This document shows positions 11,831 to 24,577 of a stretch of DNA of 64,000 bases, in pieces. The translations under genes and the position numbers were made by a program. How positions within the stretch are numbered: the first letter of the stretch is position 1; every line of letters begins with the position of its first letter. The stretch is from Panorpa germanica (Eukaryota; Arthropoda; Insecta; Mecoptera; Panorpidae), in the NCBI GenBank assembly GCA_963678705.1, contig OY783204.1, positions 21,524,759-21,588,758 on the forward strand. Reading direction: 5' to 3'. The notes under the pieces are model-generated. The model did not search any database. It had not been told where the DNA came from and saw only the letters and a program-made list of their open reading frames with translations.

Positions 11831-12148
11831 ATTCCCACTTCTGTTTTGATATATAATTTGCGTTATTATTTAATATTTTATACTAGATTTCAGATTTTCA
11901 GTTCGACAGTTGGAAATAATTAAAATTGCTGTTTTTAATAACAATTAGTAATAGAAATTCTTTCTACTTCTTTATTTTCAACAAACTAACATTAAACTTC
12001 TTTTAAAAATAAATCCTACTGCATTTTGACAGCTTGTCACATTTTGTAGGTTATAATATAATATTGTTCTTTTTAATTAGGAAACAGTGGACTAAGGTTC
12101 TATAAAACAAAGAAAAGTAAATTAAATTTTAAATTAAAATATGCATCT
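11831..12148 (+). mobile_element. MITE family A, copy 3 (right end decayed)
   Basis: It starts ATTCCCACTTCTGTTTTGAT and carries CTAGATTTCAGATTTTCAG, TAACAATTAGTAATAGAAAT, CTACTGCATTTTGACAGCT and GTAGGTTATAATATAATATT in family order. The right inverted end cannot be placed. Confidence 0.7.
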
Positions 12149-14075
12149 GAGCAGAAATACAAAATTTAAAACCTTTAATTTAATTTGAAGTGAAAGGTTT
12201 TAATGCTATGGGTTTGTAAGTACAATTTTTTAATTTTCGATCTAAAAACACGACAAAACATCTTAAATATTGCTTCTTAAAGTTCGTATCTTTTTAGCAA
12301 TTAATTTATATTATTTATACTGGTTGAGTTCAGTTTTTTTTTGCTGTATAAAAAATGGTCAAAAAATGCTTTAAACGCTTTTTCTTAAGCTAATACTGCA
12401 CTGCGAAATTAAACAGCGTGAAAATAAATTCGTAATTTTGTAATACATTAAATCCTATAAATGTATATAAACTTTGCTGATTAAAAAGTCATTCGGAAAT
12501 TATTATTTATATTAAAAATAGAAACGCTAATTACTATTTCCGCGCTATTCTTTTTCGCAGTGCGCCCTTAGCCTATGAAAGGGGCGTCTAAATCATTTTT
12601 TCAACCTTTGTCTTATTATTATTTAAATATGTTTGTATATGCATTGCTCCTAATATTTCCGATTTAACAATTTTGTGTGAATATTCAACTTAAATAAATT
12701 ATCGAATTTAATTTTTCATTAATTCACCTCACCTCTGCTTTAATAGGTTAATAATAGTGGTTTGTAGCTGCTGACTTAGAATGGGGTCGAGGGAAGGTTT
12801 AAGGTGGGGGTAGCACTGGATAAAATTATATTTCGGGTTGTTTAGTGTTATCCGTTGTTTACACCGCACTAAGCTTTTAATTACGCACGTACTTCAACTC
12901 CAGCTCTGACTCAACATCACCATCACCATCTACTTACTCCTCCAGGCTATACCCGCCCTCTTTGCCCCGTATACTATGCCAGTACTATTATATAATCCTT
13001 TATACTCGTTAGCTTAATCGCTTGTAATCAGAATATTTCATTATTATGTTTGCTTGTACTTGCAACATGATCTTATTTTCACTTAAGATTACTTTGGTTT
13101 TCTGATGTAGTGCTTACTTCGTTACAGTGTTTAATAGACGGATTTGTAAATATATTTTCTTTATTGTAGAATTATATATATCAACGGCAGTATGTGAGCT
13201 TCAGCGTTATGCTAATAACTTTGAAATTTGTGCAGAGTGGCGGTGAGAATTAAAGGTATGCTGCACGTAGATTTACATTCGGTAGAATGGCCAGGCTCTG
13301 ATTAATCCTTTATTGGAACTTGAAGAAAGTAACAGTTCAACGAGATACACCTGATTTTTTAAGATAGGCTTGAAATTAATTGGTTCAATGAAATGATGGT
13401 TCCCAACTTGGTCTTGATATTTCACCGTTCGAGTTTTAATCTCTTGTCTTCACTATAGGTATATTTAGATCATGGTGCATCTATAATTATGCGTAATTTT
13501 TTAGATTGGAATCTTTATAAGATCTCAATGTTTGAGTTAAGTGATGTACCCAAAAATTGTACCCCTAAGACATATTGGTTTAAGTATACGAGTACATTTA
13601 CATATTTTGTTTCCTTCGATAACTGGGAATTCTTGTTTATTCCAAGATGTGAGCAGATTTTCTTAATGGCAGATGTCAAAATAATATTTAATGAGAATTT
13701 TCTGGTTTTTCCATTTTGTAATAAGCGTATTAACCTTGGTTAGAAAAATAGAGAAAAATTGAATTGGAACTGGATTGTTTTTTTTTATAAAAATCACGTT
13801 TTATTATTATTATTTTATATATTATAGTATTGTTATTTTATAAAAATTTGTAATTACAAATAGTTTAACGATTTATTAGTAATAAATATTAAAATAGATT
13901 AAAAAACCGGTAACTTGTAAAAACTTGTAATCTGCTGACAAAGTTGATGAATGATGAAATTGAAACTTGTGAATGTCTTTTATCTAAGAACTTATCTATG
14001 AATGGGTCTATCCGAGTAATAGATTGTGAATACGCAGTTTCTGATTTTAACATAGTAAATAAGAAGGTACCTTAG

Positions 14076-14078
<3 letters not shown>
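12149..14078. other. AT-rich intronic stretch, nothing recognised
   Basis: Only AT-rich chance frames are present (for example 84 codons at 13489-13743, low-complexity and unlike any protein I know). A pyrimidine-richer patch lies at 12890-12980. Confidence 0.5.

Positions 14079-14139
<61 letters not shown>
14079..14139. repeat. (AT)n microsatellite, 61 bp
   Basis: Uninterrupted AT dinucleotides, ending at GGGGGAGAG. The tract also creates spurious YIYIYI frames on the minus strand. Confidence 0.98.
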
Positions 14140-14142
<3 letters not shown>

Positions 14143-14164
14143 GGAGAGAATGTCGACCTGAATG

Positions 14165-14254
14165 TGTGTCCAAAATGTGTGCGAGAGAGAAAGGTATATG
14201 TTAGAGAACAAATAGGAGCATATATCTTTCTCTTTCGTACACATCTTGGACACA
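14165..14254. repeat. Long hairpin: 36-nt inverted arms, 18-nt loop
   Basis: The left arm (14165-14200) begins TGTGTCCAAAATGTGTGCGA. The right arm (14219-14254) ends TACACATCTTGGACACA. 32 of 36 positions pair, and three of the four exceptions would be G-U pairs in a plus-strand RNA. It is most likely a palindromic MITE remnant; a pre-miRNA-like hairpin is an alternative. Confidence 0.8.
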
Positions 14255-15297
14255 CTTGGCTAAATATAATGCTAAAAATTATAACAAAACATTTTCTATG
14301 CGTTAGTCTATACAAAATAGAAATGGTAAAAATTTTCTCAATGCAAGTTATGAGCACATGGATTTTGTAGATAATCTCAGTAAATTTAATAGAGAAATCT
14401 TACTTAGCTAGCTTTCGTATGTAGCAGTTGTATTCAAACAATGGCTCTCGTAACAAAATGTTTATTAGTCAAATCCTTTAACAGCCAAATAATATATGAT
14501 ACTCATTATAATAAACATAAACGTATTATTAGAGATATAGTTAGAAATCATCGCACCATTGTCTTGTGTTTCATAATGTTACGTATAAACATTATATAAT
14601 ATTTCACTTAAAACAATAAAATTAATATTTATAAATCATAAATGTAAATTTTGAAAGTTTTAGTTAATGGTGGTGCCATCTATCAAACAGCAGTAGGAGT
14701 ATATTTCAAATATTAAAATGAACATGAAAATGAAAATTAGTTTGAATTTCATTAAAACTTCGTTGTTTTAATTAACAGAATTGAGTCTTGAGGTAGTTGT
14801 CATTATTTTATTATTATTATTGTCTCTGGAAGTCGTCGTTACAGAGACTACGACTTTACGTTCGCGTAGGAAACGAGACAGATTACCAAGATAACTCAAA
14901 ATGAAGATAACTTTATTATTCTCTCTTGTACTGTTCTACATTTATTGATTTTTATTTAGCTCTTATTTCGTGATTGCAATAAATAATAAGACTTCGTAAA
15001 CGACAGTTAATACAAATCAGAGACATCTATGGAATATTAAGGAGAGTCACGTTCGAATATGCTAAGAGCCATGTTTTGTTCAAATCGTATTAAATAAATC
15101 ACTTAAATCCTGCATAAAATTTACGGGAATGAGAAAAACTTTTTTCTAAAACGGATTCATTTAAAATAAATGTATAAGGGTTGTTATTTTACCATAGTTG
15201 ATTTTCGAAATTGAGGTGAACGTCGCAACGCACCGGATGTTGATGCCTTACTCATCAGGTTTATTAACAGTTACATATCTGGTAACTATTAAACAGT
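14255..15297. other. AT-rich intronic stretch, nothing recognised
   Basis: No supported feature. A short patch at 14820-14880 is less AT-rich. Confidence 0.5.
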
Positions 15298-15659
15298 AGT
15301 AAGGAAATAGTAGCGAGCGAAAGGAATATTGGCCAGCTATTAAAGGGAGGCAGTGAAGGAAAAAGGTGGATGGCGGAAATAGTAAGAAGGAAAGAAAAAA
15401 CAGGAGAAGAAATAAGCTGATGGCTAGGTTGCACAAGGAACAGGAAGAGAAAGGAAGTACTAAAAGAGGCAATGAAGGGAAGCAGGAGAAAGAAAGAAGT
15501 AGCGAGGTAACAGTTAAACTTTAGCCCAGAAAAATAGACTAGGGAATAGACCAGTACAGAAGGAAGACTAGGGAAAATGAAGAAAGAGGGTCAAAAGAAG
15601 AAGAAGCAGAAAGTACGTTTGGAGATAAAAAGGTCTATAATAATGTAAATTTAATTGTC
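15298..15659 (+). mobile_element. 3' end of a non-LTR retrotransposon (family D), 5'-truncated
   Basis: It matches the reverse complement of the family D copy at 42785-43395, starting inside the ORF: GTAGCGAGCGAAAGGAATAT, then GGCCAGCTATTAAAGGGAGG. The peptide ends ...RKEKTGEEIS and stop. The purine-rich 3' untranslated region follows (AAGAAGAAGCAGAAAGTACG). It breaks off at TTTAATTGTC, where the 43-kb copy continues. Confidence 0.8.
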
Positions 15660-15727
15660 TGCGAAGTGATCGTCGTCCATATATAAAATCCAGTTATCTG
15701 GTCCAGCTCGTTATCTAGTTTGCATGG

Positions 15728-15995
15728 GGAACATGAAGAGAGAGGGTCAAGAGAAGAAGAAGCAGAAAGCACTTTTTGGAAGTACTAAAAGTCTAGAATA
15801 ATTTTTTTTTTTAGTTTTAATAAATAAATAAAGTCTAGTTTTAAGAAAATAATTAGTTTTAAATAAAATTAGTAAGTTTAGTTTTAAGGTTGAATTGTTA
15901 AGATAGGAATGAAATGTAACAAGAAATAGAATACGGTAGATTGTAAAGCCGAAAGGCACACACAATTAACAATAAAATAATAAAAAAGTAGTAAA
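15728..15995 (+). mobile_element. Second, shorter family D LINE 3' end
   Basis: It restarts inside the same 3' untranslated region (GAGGGTCAAGAGAAGAAGAA) and continues to the family terminus TAGATTGTAAAGCCGAAAGG, then CACACACAATTAACAATAAA. About 70 bp of unrelated sequence separates it from the piece at 15298. Either two insertions lie head to tail, or one has been rearranged. Confidence 0.75.
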
Positions 15996-16241
15996 TCGAG
16001 TTGTTGATATTTTTGCCCTATTTTATATCCAAAAGCACACAGTGACGATTTACTGCGTTGCACAATATGATAAACAAGCAATTGAACCTGTGTTAGAAAT
16101 TAAAAAAATGAGAATTCTCCTATCCTACTGAGAAAGATTTTTTAAAATCTTATTTGTAAGGATATAATAATTACATAGATCATTTATCCTAGTTGTACAT
16201 ATTTGAATTTAAATATTTGCTTAATTTTAATTAGAATCTTA

Positions 16242-16481
16242 CCCAGTAAACATTTTGGAGTAACTTGCCATGATATTGATATTGCCATTGATATTGCGCA
16301 TGATTTTTTTGTCATGAAGGAGTTCATTTACAGTTTAGTTTCTTACAGTCGTTCATATGAAATGTCTAATTTATTGGCTACAAATGGCGAAACCACTTCA
16401 CCTGTCAGAATACAAATGCAATACGTGTAATAGTGATAGAAACGTCACAAAACAGGACACTTCACCAAATTGTCCATTGAG
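16242..16481 (+). mobile_element. MITE family E, copy 1
   Basis: About 240 bp, starting CCCAGTAAACATTTTGGAG and ending TTCACCAAATTGTCCATTGA, a decayed inverted copy of the start. It shares TCGTTCATATGAAATGTCTA and TAGTGATAGAAACGTCACAA with the other two copies. The short frames across it are incidental. Confidence 0.8.
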
Positions 16482-16630
16482 TACGTCGGTGATAATATTG
16501 TCTAGTTGTAGGTTTTGTCTTATTTTGTTAAATTTGTTGCAATAGGTATTTCACTGTTATTTCTTCACTGCAAGTGTCACAAAATGGTTGTCGTACCCGT
16601 TTTAAGAACACTGAGATAGTGTTTTGTCAA

Positions 16631-16706
16631 AGGCCATGGTTTTTCGGTGATTTAAGTTGCTTTTAGAAGGAAGAGGGTCGACTGAAGATGAACCACGTAG
16701 AGGAAT
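16631..16706 (+). pseudogene. Fragment resembling the N-terminal domain of a mariner-type transposase
   Basis: In one frame WFFGDLSCF is followed, two bases out of frame, by EGRGSTEDEPRRG. This matches the linker after the helix-turn-helix of many mariner/HTH_48 transposases (W-x-x-x-F, then GR-x-S-x-EDEPR-x-GRP). The match is short and frameshifted, with no catalytic part nearby. Confidence 0.5.
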
Positions 16707-19021
16707 CTTTAAAAACTCCAAGCAACTCCAAAAAAACGTCAAGCTACATTTTTATGTAAAGAACTTCGAAAAATGTCAGTAAAAATATTCCTGTGGCTCT
16801 TTAGTCTTGAGTTTTGAGTCGTTGTGGGTTTTTCCTATTTCCGAGATTTTCAACACAAATGACGTCATTTTCAAAAATACAAAACATTCGAACCAGCTGA
16901 AGGCTATTCCAATATCCGAGTTCCAGCACTGCGTGACTTATCAAGGAGACATACAATCAGAGGTGGCTTTAGGGGGTGGCAAGCAGTGTAACCTCGCGAA
17001 ACGACCCAAGTAGAACAATTCATTACTATATACGTATTTGAGTCTCACGCCTCACGATTAAGAAACCTCATTAAAATAACTGCGCTTATCTTTAAAGACT
17101 CTCATGGACCTTAGTTTATCAACATTCATATTTGTCGTATTCGTCCTTGTTAACTTTTATAAATCTTCCAATATCAAATTTTAAAACTCTATATTTATTT
17201 ATTTATAACTTTTGCATTTCTCGTCAATCATCATCGAAAATAGTTACTTTCAATTTACATAAATTACACAAAGAACAAGGGCCTCACAAAGATCTGCCGC
17301 CCGGTGCTTTGCCATGACTAAGGCTGCATACAATATTACCACTGCCAACATACAATATTAAATTGTAAATACATACATTCACGTAAGAAAATACGTCTTA
17401 TTACTTCATTTACACACGTAGTAGTTTATAACGTAAGGGCGCTCTTATAACCACTTCGTACACGACCCAATTATTATCAAGATTTAAAAACATGGTGTTA
17501 TATAAACATAGCCTAAAGTTCACACAAGCAATAATTAAGTAAACATTTGTTGAAAACAGATAACAATAACCTGCAAAATAAAAGCTGGTAGAATCGCCAT
17601 TTAGTTTCTACCCTGCCGCGACACTGCCTCTCCATTTCCATTTAACTTAAACGACTTTTTATCAGGGGGTAGGGGGTTATCGAGTCAACCGATCTTCTCA
17701 CTACATAACTTTTCAGATCATAAAATAAATAAACATATAATCTGATAACCAGGTTTTATATGATCCAACATTCGAACCCTTCAAATTACTTCTAACAATT
17801 TATAAAAATAAAACACATTCTCTAAAGGATGGTCATATAAAATGACATTTATAGCTAAGTGGGTGGTGCTAGTAAGGTGGTGGTTGTGCTTGTGATGTAG
17901 TGATAGAAGAAAGCTTTGCAATTTGTTAGGAGAGGGTGAATTTGCAAGTAGTAAATGTCAAATTCAATTTCCAGTTGTATGAAATGTTGTATTGCTTGGG
18001 TGCATAGTAAAACATTTCTTTATTGAAATAAAAATAAGAGTTTTTTTTTCTTCTTGATTTGATTAAATTGATGTCAATTATTGTCAGTGGTGAGGTCTGG
18101 AAAATGGTGGTGCTGTTAAATATTTATTTTTCCAATCTTTTAACTGAATTACTTTATAATATAAATATTAGTTATTGCGTCTTCTTATATATGCACAAAA
18201 ATTACAGCTAGTTTAATTTATTTAGCTGTTTATTTCTAAAAAGGGAATCATTCTATTTGTAAACTGAAGAATCATTTTTATTTTGAGCTCTGAATAGACA
18301 ACATCAATTTTTAAGGGGAAGGTAAGGTCAAAACGATAAAAAGGAAGCATATTTTCAATAATGTTTTTTGACGACACAATTAATATATAATTCTGTCTAT
18401 AATTACTAAATGATAAAATGACATTTGAATAATACTTTGTGAAATTTTCGTAAATGAATATCAAGAAATGAGACATTGACAGCGAATTTTCGCAGACGTT
18501 ACAAAAAAAAAAAAACATTGCGGTACCATAACTCATTACTAGATTTTCTGAAATCGAGTTTTTCGTTTTTTATTGATTTATCAATTTTTTACAGTACTTA
18601 AAAGTTAAAATACCGATCTTTCATGAAAAAAATCAGAAACTTTGTTATTTTAAAATACGTTAAATTTAAGAAATTTAAAAATACTCGACAGTGTTACCTC
18701 GGCATTTATGTAAAGAAAGTGTGCGCAAAATTTCAAAAGAATCGGTCCTGTAGATTTTGAGGTAGAGAGAGCACTGACTCTGAAAAATCTAAGTGTAAGA
18801 AACCGCATTTAAAAGTTTCAAAGAAAGACGAAACCAGACCAGAGAGGTGAAGACTTAAAACTTTATATCTCCGACAGTTTTACTCCAATCGACTTCAAAT
18901 TTTTACACAATAAACTTAATTTATTGTACAATAATATAAATAAATAAAAAAAAGTTGAAACCTTTTAACTCTACGTATGACGTCATAAAAGGAATAAGTA
19001 ATCTATCCCATAATTTACTCT
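16707..19021. other. AT-rich intronic stretch
   Basis: No gene recognised. Around 18690-18790 the phrase GTGTGCGCAAAATTTCAAAA, AGAATCGGTCCTGTAGATTT resembles the 3' tails of insect retroposons, but no boundaries can be drawn. The 104-codon minus frame at 18222-18536 is AT-rich chance sequence. Confidence 0.4.
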
Positions 19022-19094
19022 GAAAACCTGAAATCTAGATTAAAATATTAAATAAATACGTACATTAAATATCAAAACAGTGAATGGGAATGAA
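19022..19094 (-). mobile_element. MITE family A, end fragment (copy 4)
   Basis: Only the left-end 73 bp remain, in inverted orientation: AACCTGAAATCTAGATTAAA through ATCAAAACAGTGAATGGGAA. Confidence 0.75.
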
Positions 19095-20851
19095 TACCTA
19101 AAAGATTTATCACCCTTTTAAAACGTGGACTATATATTAAATGAACAACTATAGTGATGAACACAGTTCTAAGTGAACACTCAGATAAATAGCGTGCAGA
19201 CAATGCAATATTTTTATAGCATAGGTAGAAGTTAATACTATTCATTTTAAAATATCGAAATCTATATTTATTGTTAAGTTACTATTGATAAAATCTCTTA
19301 AAAAATAAAACAAACAAAAAAATATATAAAAAACAATCTCATAGTTCTTAAAGTTTCAATAATACTAGAAACACTTCTAACTTATTTGATTGTATTTTTT
19401 TCTTCTTCTTATTTTATTTTTTCATAGAAATAAATTACTTTTAAGAATCCAATAACTCGGCTGTCCATTTACTGTCCTTGGACCAATGACTTTTACTCCC
19501 ATTTTTCTTCGGTTGTTTTTTTTTACTTTAGTGTCGGATTTGTCTAGTAGATGGTGCACAAGGGTAGGTTTTTCCCACTTCTGATGCAGTAATAGTAAAC
19601 ATTTTATACCTGACCCATATACTCTATTTCATTCCCCTTTTGTTTGTTGACTTTTGACTGCGACAACTTTTGCGGTTCTAACTGGGCTACGTCATCTAAT
19701 TAAAGTTCATGTAATTAAAACTTGCTTTTGGTTATAGTTGAGTAAATAGTAAACTCTATTCATATACATATTCCTAGCTAATTAGCTTCAGGAATGCAAG
19801 TACATATTATTACGTTGAGTTGCTTGTATATACTTTATGCATTGTGCTATTTAATTAGCTAAGTTAATTTTGATGTTAATAAATATTTGTATGTAGTAAG
19901 CGGACTGTTCTGGACATTTTCCTGATTATTAGATCAAGAAATACACGTATGGAGTTATTGTGGTATGGACCACTAAACATATCTTTAACACTGACTTGAC
20001 CAATACAGGTCAAACCATTTATTTAAAATTCTTAATATAAAGTATTTTTATTGAAACAGTGCGTCCTTGGTGTGCAACAAAACCGATGCCAGCGTTCGCT
20101 GCGAGTAAATAAAACATTAAATGAATGACTGTTTTGTTTTTTCTTTAATATTTATTTTGAGTGCATCACCTTCTGATAGTTATTAGCACATTTACAAACA
20201 CTTCATAATACATCTTTTTTATAAGGTATAATTTTCCTATTTCGCTCAGCTTTTCTCAAACTTTTTTTTATTACAATTATTTCAACAACTATCTCACATT
20301 AATTGTGTGTTTTGTAGAATTATGTATTTATATGGTTGGTATTTATATTTTTGATTTGTTTATCAGTTGGTGAGTTAATTCTTTTGCCAGACATGTAATA
20401 CATTTATTCCATCTCCGGGAATCAAATCCTAATGATAACTGAGTGTTACGGAGTACGGATTATGCACTACACTGTGTATAGTAAATCATAATTGATGTTC
20501 CTCTACTCCCAGAAGTGTGCGATGCCGGTCTATTATAAAGACTTCCTATTATATTAGGAAGCTGGAAGTTGAGGTATTAGCTGAGGGAGAAATCCCAAAC
20601 TGATATGATAATAGAAGCGTGTTCGTCCGAAAGGGGAATGAAGTATGGAAGTGAACTGAATACTGTTAACCATTGGCACGAGTGGTGCAATATCTAAGGA
20701 AACTATCCTCATTCGCATACCACCACGATCACAATCTAAACGAGTGCTGAGAGTTACAGTATATGACCTAACTACCTCACCCAGAGGACTCTATTCCAAA
20801 CTCTTTGCGTTAATAGTATGGATAAAATATGATGGTCAAACTCTTGTGAGT
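19095..20851. other. AT-rich intronic stretch, GC-richer from about 20450
   Basis: No exon or element was recognised. The GC-richer right part (20450-20850) has no interpretable frame. Confidence 0.5.
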
Positions 20852-20859
20852 TATAAACC

Positions 20860-21043
20860 CAGTCCCGAATTTGAGGGAGGGCAGACGGGACTACTGCAAG
20901 AGAGGGGCCTCCAAAATAAAGAGAAAGACAATACATTTTTAAAAAACTTGACGAAAAGAAACTATTCCTTTTATTCGGAAAATAAGTAGGGGCCTCAACT
21001 CCTGCATTGCCCAAGGGCATCCACACCTCTAAATTCGGCCCTG
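20860..21043. mobile_element. hAT-type MITE with perfect 8-bp target duplication
   Basis: 184 bp. The left end is CAGTCCCGAATTTGAGGGAG and the reversed right end is CAGGGCCGAATTTAGAGG; further in, both run to a GGGGCCT/AGGCCCC block. The direct repeat TATAAACC flanks the element at 20852-20859 and 21044-21051. An 8-bp duplication with CAG... ends is the hallmark of the hAT superfamily. It contains no transposase. Confidence 0.88.
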
Positions 21044-21051
21044 TATAAACC

Positions 21052-24000
21052 AGTACCTTGAATGGGGATACTTATTTGTTTAGGTGCTAAAAACATGTTA
21101 TTAAGTTTGTGTTATTTATAACTGAAATTGTTAACAGGTAGAATATCACTAAAATGTGTTTAATAATTTTTAACAGTTATTTTATTTTACCAATTAGGTT
21201 TCGCTTATGTAAAATATTACATATATGTAAGGTAACATCCATATCCTGTGTTTGACAGATATTGTATGTGGATAACATTGCAATGCCGATAACATTCTAT
21301 GTTCTTTTGTACATTGATTTATTTTTCACTTACTTAGTTGAAGTATCTCTCTTTACATCCTGTTTGAGATATCTATTTCAAAACACACCTATGCAAAATT
21401 CGTTGTGAAGACGACTAGGCTTTATTGAATTTCATAAACTAGTTCATTCTGTACTCGTACTCGTAGTATCGCATCGGTTTGAAACTACATTTCAAGCAAC
21501 ATGATAGAGTCTTGAGTTATTTGATATCCGGCTTGTACCGGATCAGGATACACTGCATCTGACGTCACATATCCACGTACTCGTATATCTCAACTTGACG
21601 TAATATATTCCAGCTTTGTCCAAGTTATGGATTGCTGTGTTGTGTAGATTTGATTCAATTGACAATAAGTTTACAGTCTGTTGTAAAAAAGCTCGGTAAA
21701 AGCCCTAGGGAAAACGAAACAAAACTCTACGGTACTGACAAATCGCGTGCCGTGCTTTTATTTGATTTTCTTTAAATAAATCTTGAATTTTATATCATTC
21801 TTTAAGTGCAGGGATGTATAATAATGTACTTCGACGTGAGACTGTGTGTAATAACATTTTAAAGGTACGTTATAAAACATATTATGTTTATTTCGGTGAG
21901 ATTATTTTATGTGAAGTTTTAAACGGATATATAAACCGGATATAGTTTTAAACTTAATTCATAAAACAATATAGGCATGATATAATATCTTAATAGTCAT
22001 GTAAAAATGTCAGAGTTAGTGCAATATGTTAGGTTATGTTCTTGTACTACATTCTCTTTATTCGATTTAGCAATGGGCTTGTGTCTTATGTCTTAATTTC
22101 TATAGAAGTGTACTATATATTGATAAAGTGGGTTACTAGAACCTCAAATGTTCAATTATTTTTTAATAACTCCTTATATGTTAAGAGATATTAACAATTA
22201 AAAAAGTAATTTTGTCTCTTTAATTATTAAAGGGATTCAACGTTGTACACATTCCAAATGCATGTGACATCATAATCGCTACCAACCTTACAGCTCATAA
22301 ATCTCTGCTATATGTATTTATATATCAAAATATGAAATATTATTTACAGCTATTTCAAGGAACAATAAAATTTTAATATTATGTCTGCCTTAGCAGGGTT
22401 AAATAAAATAAAAACTTATTATTCTTTGACTTGACTTGATTATTTGACTACCAACAGCTACAGAACATTACCACAGCACTGACCTACTCAACAAATAACT
22501 GACGTTAAAATGCATTTTACGTCATACAAATATGGCCGACCATTTCTAGCACTAAAACTACAATTCAAATTTCTAATTGCTATATCTTCGTCAATATTTA
22601 GATATTTAATAAAATAGACACGCCAATACATATTTATTAACATCAATTTCAATCAACAGTTGAAATTAACCCCATTAACATTTACTCGAGGCTTCTCAGT
22701 AAGCAGAGACACTTGTGCTGCAAACCGTTTAGTATGTAGTATAAATCTAGCTTTGTGCATCGATACAAAAACATAAACAATCATTTAAACATTCATCATT
22801 TGAACATTGTACGAGTTATGACGTATTATTTACGTCATAGAATACAATTACACAACACGGTTTGTATTTTGTATGTATTCTTTATTTATTTGTTATTTTT
22901 CTTTTTATTTAATTTATTTAACGTCGACCTATTTGCATATGCTGAGTCCTATTCACCGACGACCTTTTGGAATTTTTTGTGTTGTCTTAGCTTGCAATAT
23001 GTTGATTACACCGTTGCCTAATAAGCTTATACTTATGTCTACTGTGTCGTCAATTTTTCAGATCAAATCTCTTTTAAAGAAATAGTAGAAGTAGAAAATA
23101 GCCACATAAACCTTCTTTTAAGAAAACTGTAAAACAGAAAATGGATCCCGTGATTCTAGAACGATATATTTTAAGATTTGTATAAACTCAGGATTTGTTC
23201 TTCCTCCATCAAGCATGGATATACCATAAACGTATAACGCAAAAAAATAATAAGAGAAAAGAATCGAGGTGTCATATAGAATCAAACCTCGCGTTATCTG
23301 ATACTCAAACGTTTACATAAATACGTTTTTTTTATTAATGGAATGCTAGCGAAGCTAATGTTCAATGTCAGCCATATTGAATTGAATGTCTTAACGATTG
23401 ACAGTTACAAAGAACGGAATCCATTCAATATAATCCGATTTTCTGATTACAAACGTCACTTGTCACCCTCAACCACTCAACCCCTCGTCCCTCTTCCCTC
23501 TTCCTAAATTTCACGATAATTCCCAACTAAATCATTCCTTTCTCCATTTTGATGTCCACGAAACTCTTGAAAAGAAAAGTGGGTCAGAATACAGGTACAT
23601 AAATCTGCAGGAAAATAAAAAAGCGTTTATCGCTGTTTTTTCCTTTTTTTTCTTTGCGGGATTCAGATGAATTTCTGATGTGAAGAGGGAGAGAGAGAGT
23701 GAGATCCTGATAACAGCGAACATTGCGACAGCAACTGATGTATTATAAGAAAATCTTACTGCTATATAAGTTGATTGTTTGGTTGACCTTTGACCGCTGA
23801 GACTGAAAGGTCACTGGTTTTTAGATATCTTAAAATTAATAATTAAAAAGTTTCCAAGTGATTTATTATTCACTGACCTATATAGTTTGAGATATAAATG
23901 CTTCAGAGTTGGTGCTATAACTTAAATAATATAAAAACTGATATTTATATGACTGCAAAATATCAATTATTCAAATTGGAGGATCTTAAAATGAACCAAG

Positions 24001-24577
24001 TTGTTCAGGATTCGCAGTAATAATTACAGAGCATAGATGCTTCACACAAGACTACTATGTCATCGGATTTGACAGAAACGAAATATTCAAAAATAAATAC
24101 TTTTATTGGTAGAAAGCACACGTAGTATGATTGATTTCCATAGGAGATAAAAATCTCTCTTCCAAGAAAATAGTCACTTTTTCTTTTCACGAAATTATGG
24201 CAACGCTTCAACTTGGCATGATGACAGTGTTGTTGTCATACTGAGTACTGCGTTATTGAGAGAGCGTCCAATGGTCTCTTTTTTTCTCTTATGTAGCAGT
24301 TTCCACGTATTCAGGTTAAGAAGGCATGCTGCATACAAACTCAAATCTTTTCTTTTGTGTCACGAGTATAGCTGAAGTAAATTGCTGCTATGAGACTTTT
24401 TAGAAATTCTTGAGAATTCTTGTGTGACGTGGATAGTAAAATAAACTCCTATATCAACATATATTATATGATCAACTAGAAATTTAGCAGTATATTTATA
24501 ATTTTACTTTTTCCTCGGAAATATGTAAATGGAAAGAGTCGCTTATTTTAAAAAGGGAGGTATAGGAAAGTTTTAAT
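21052..24577. other. AT-rich intronic stretch
   Basis: No gene recognised. At about 22378-22412 CTGCCTTAGCAGGGTTAAAT, AAAATAAAA looks like a LINE 3' tail, but the body upstream is not identifiable. Pyrimidine-rich sequence lies at 23463-23510. The short frames at 22755-23085 and 23532-23723 look like chance. Confidence 0.45.

Noticed and set aside
13225-13255. Tiny exon between a GTGCAG acceptor and a GTATGC donor
   Set aside because: About 20 nt, no coding support; chance splice-like words.
13992-14357. 121-codon minus-strand frame with a YIYIYI run
   Set aside because: It is the translation of the (AT)n tract plus the hairpin arms; no protein.
15248-15472. 74-codon Leu/Phe-rich minus frame
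   Set aside because: Antisense of the purine-rich family D LINE end.
18222-18536. 104-codon minus frame
   Set aside because: Phe/Ile/Asn/Lys-rich product typical of AT-rich noncoding DNA; no motif.
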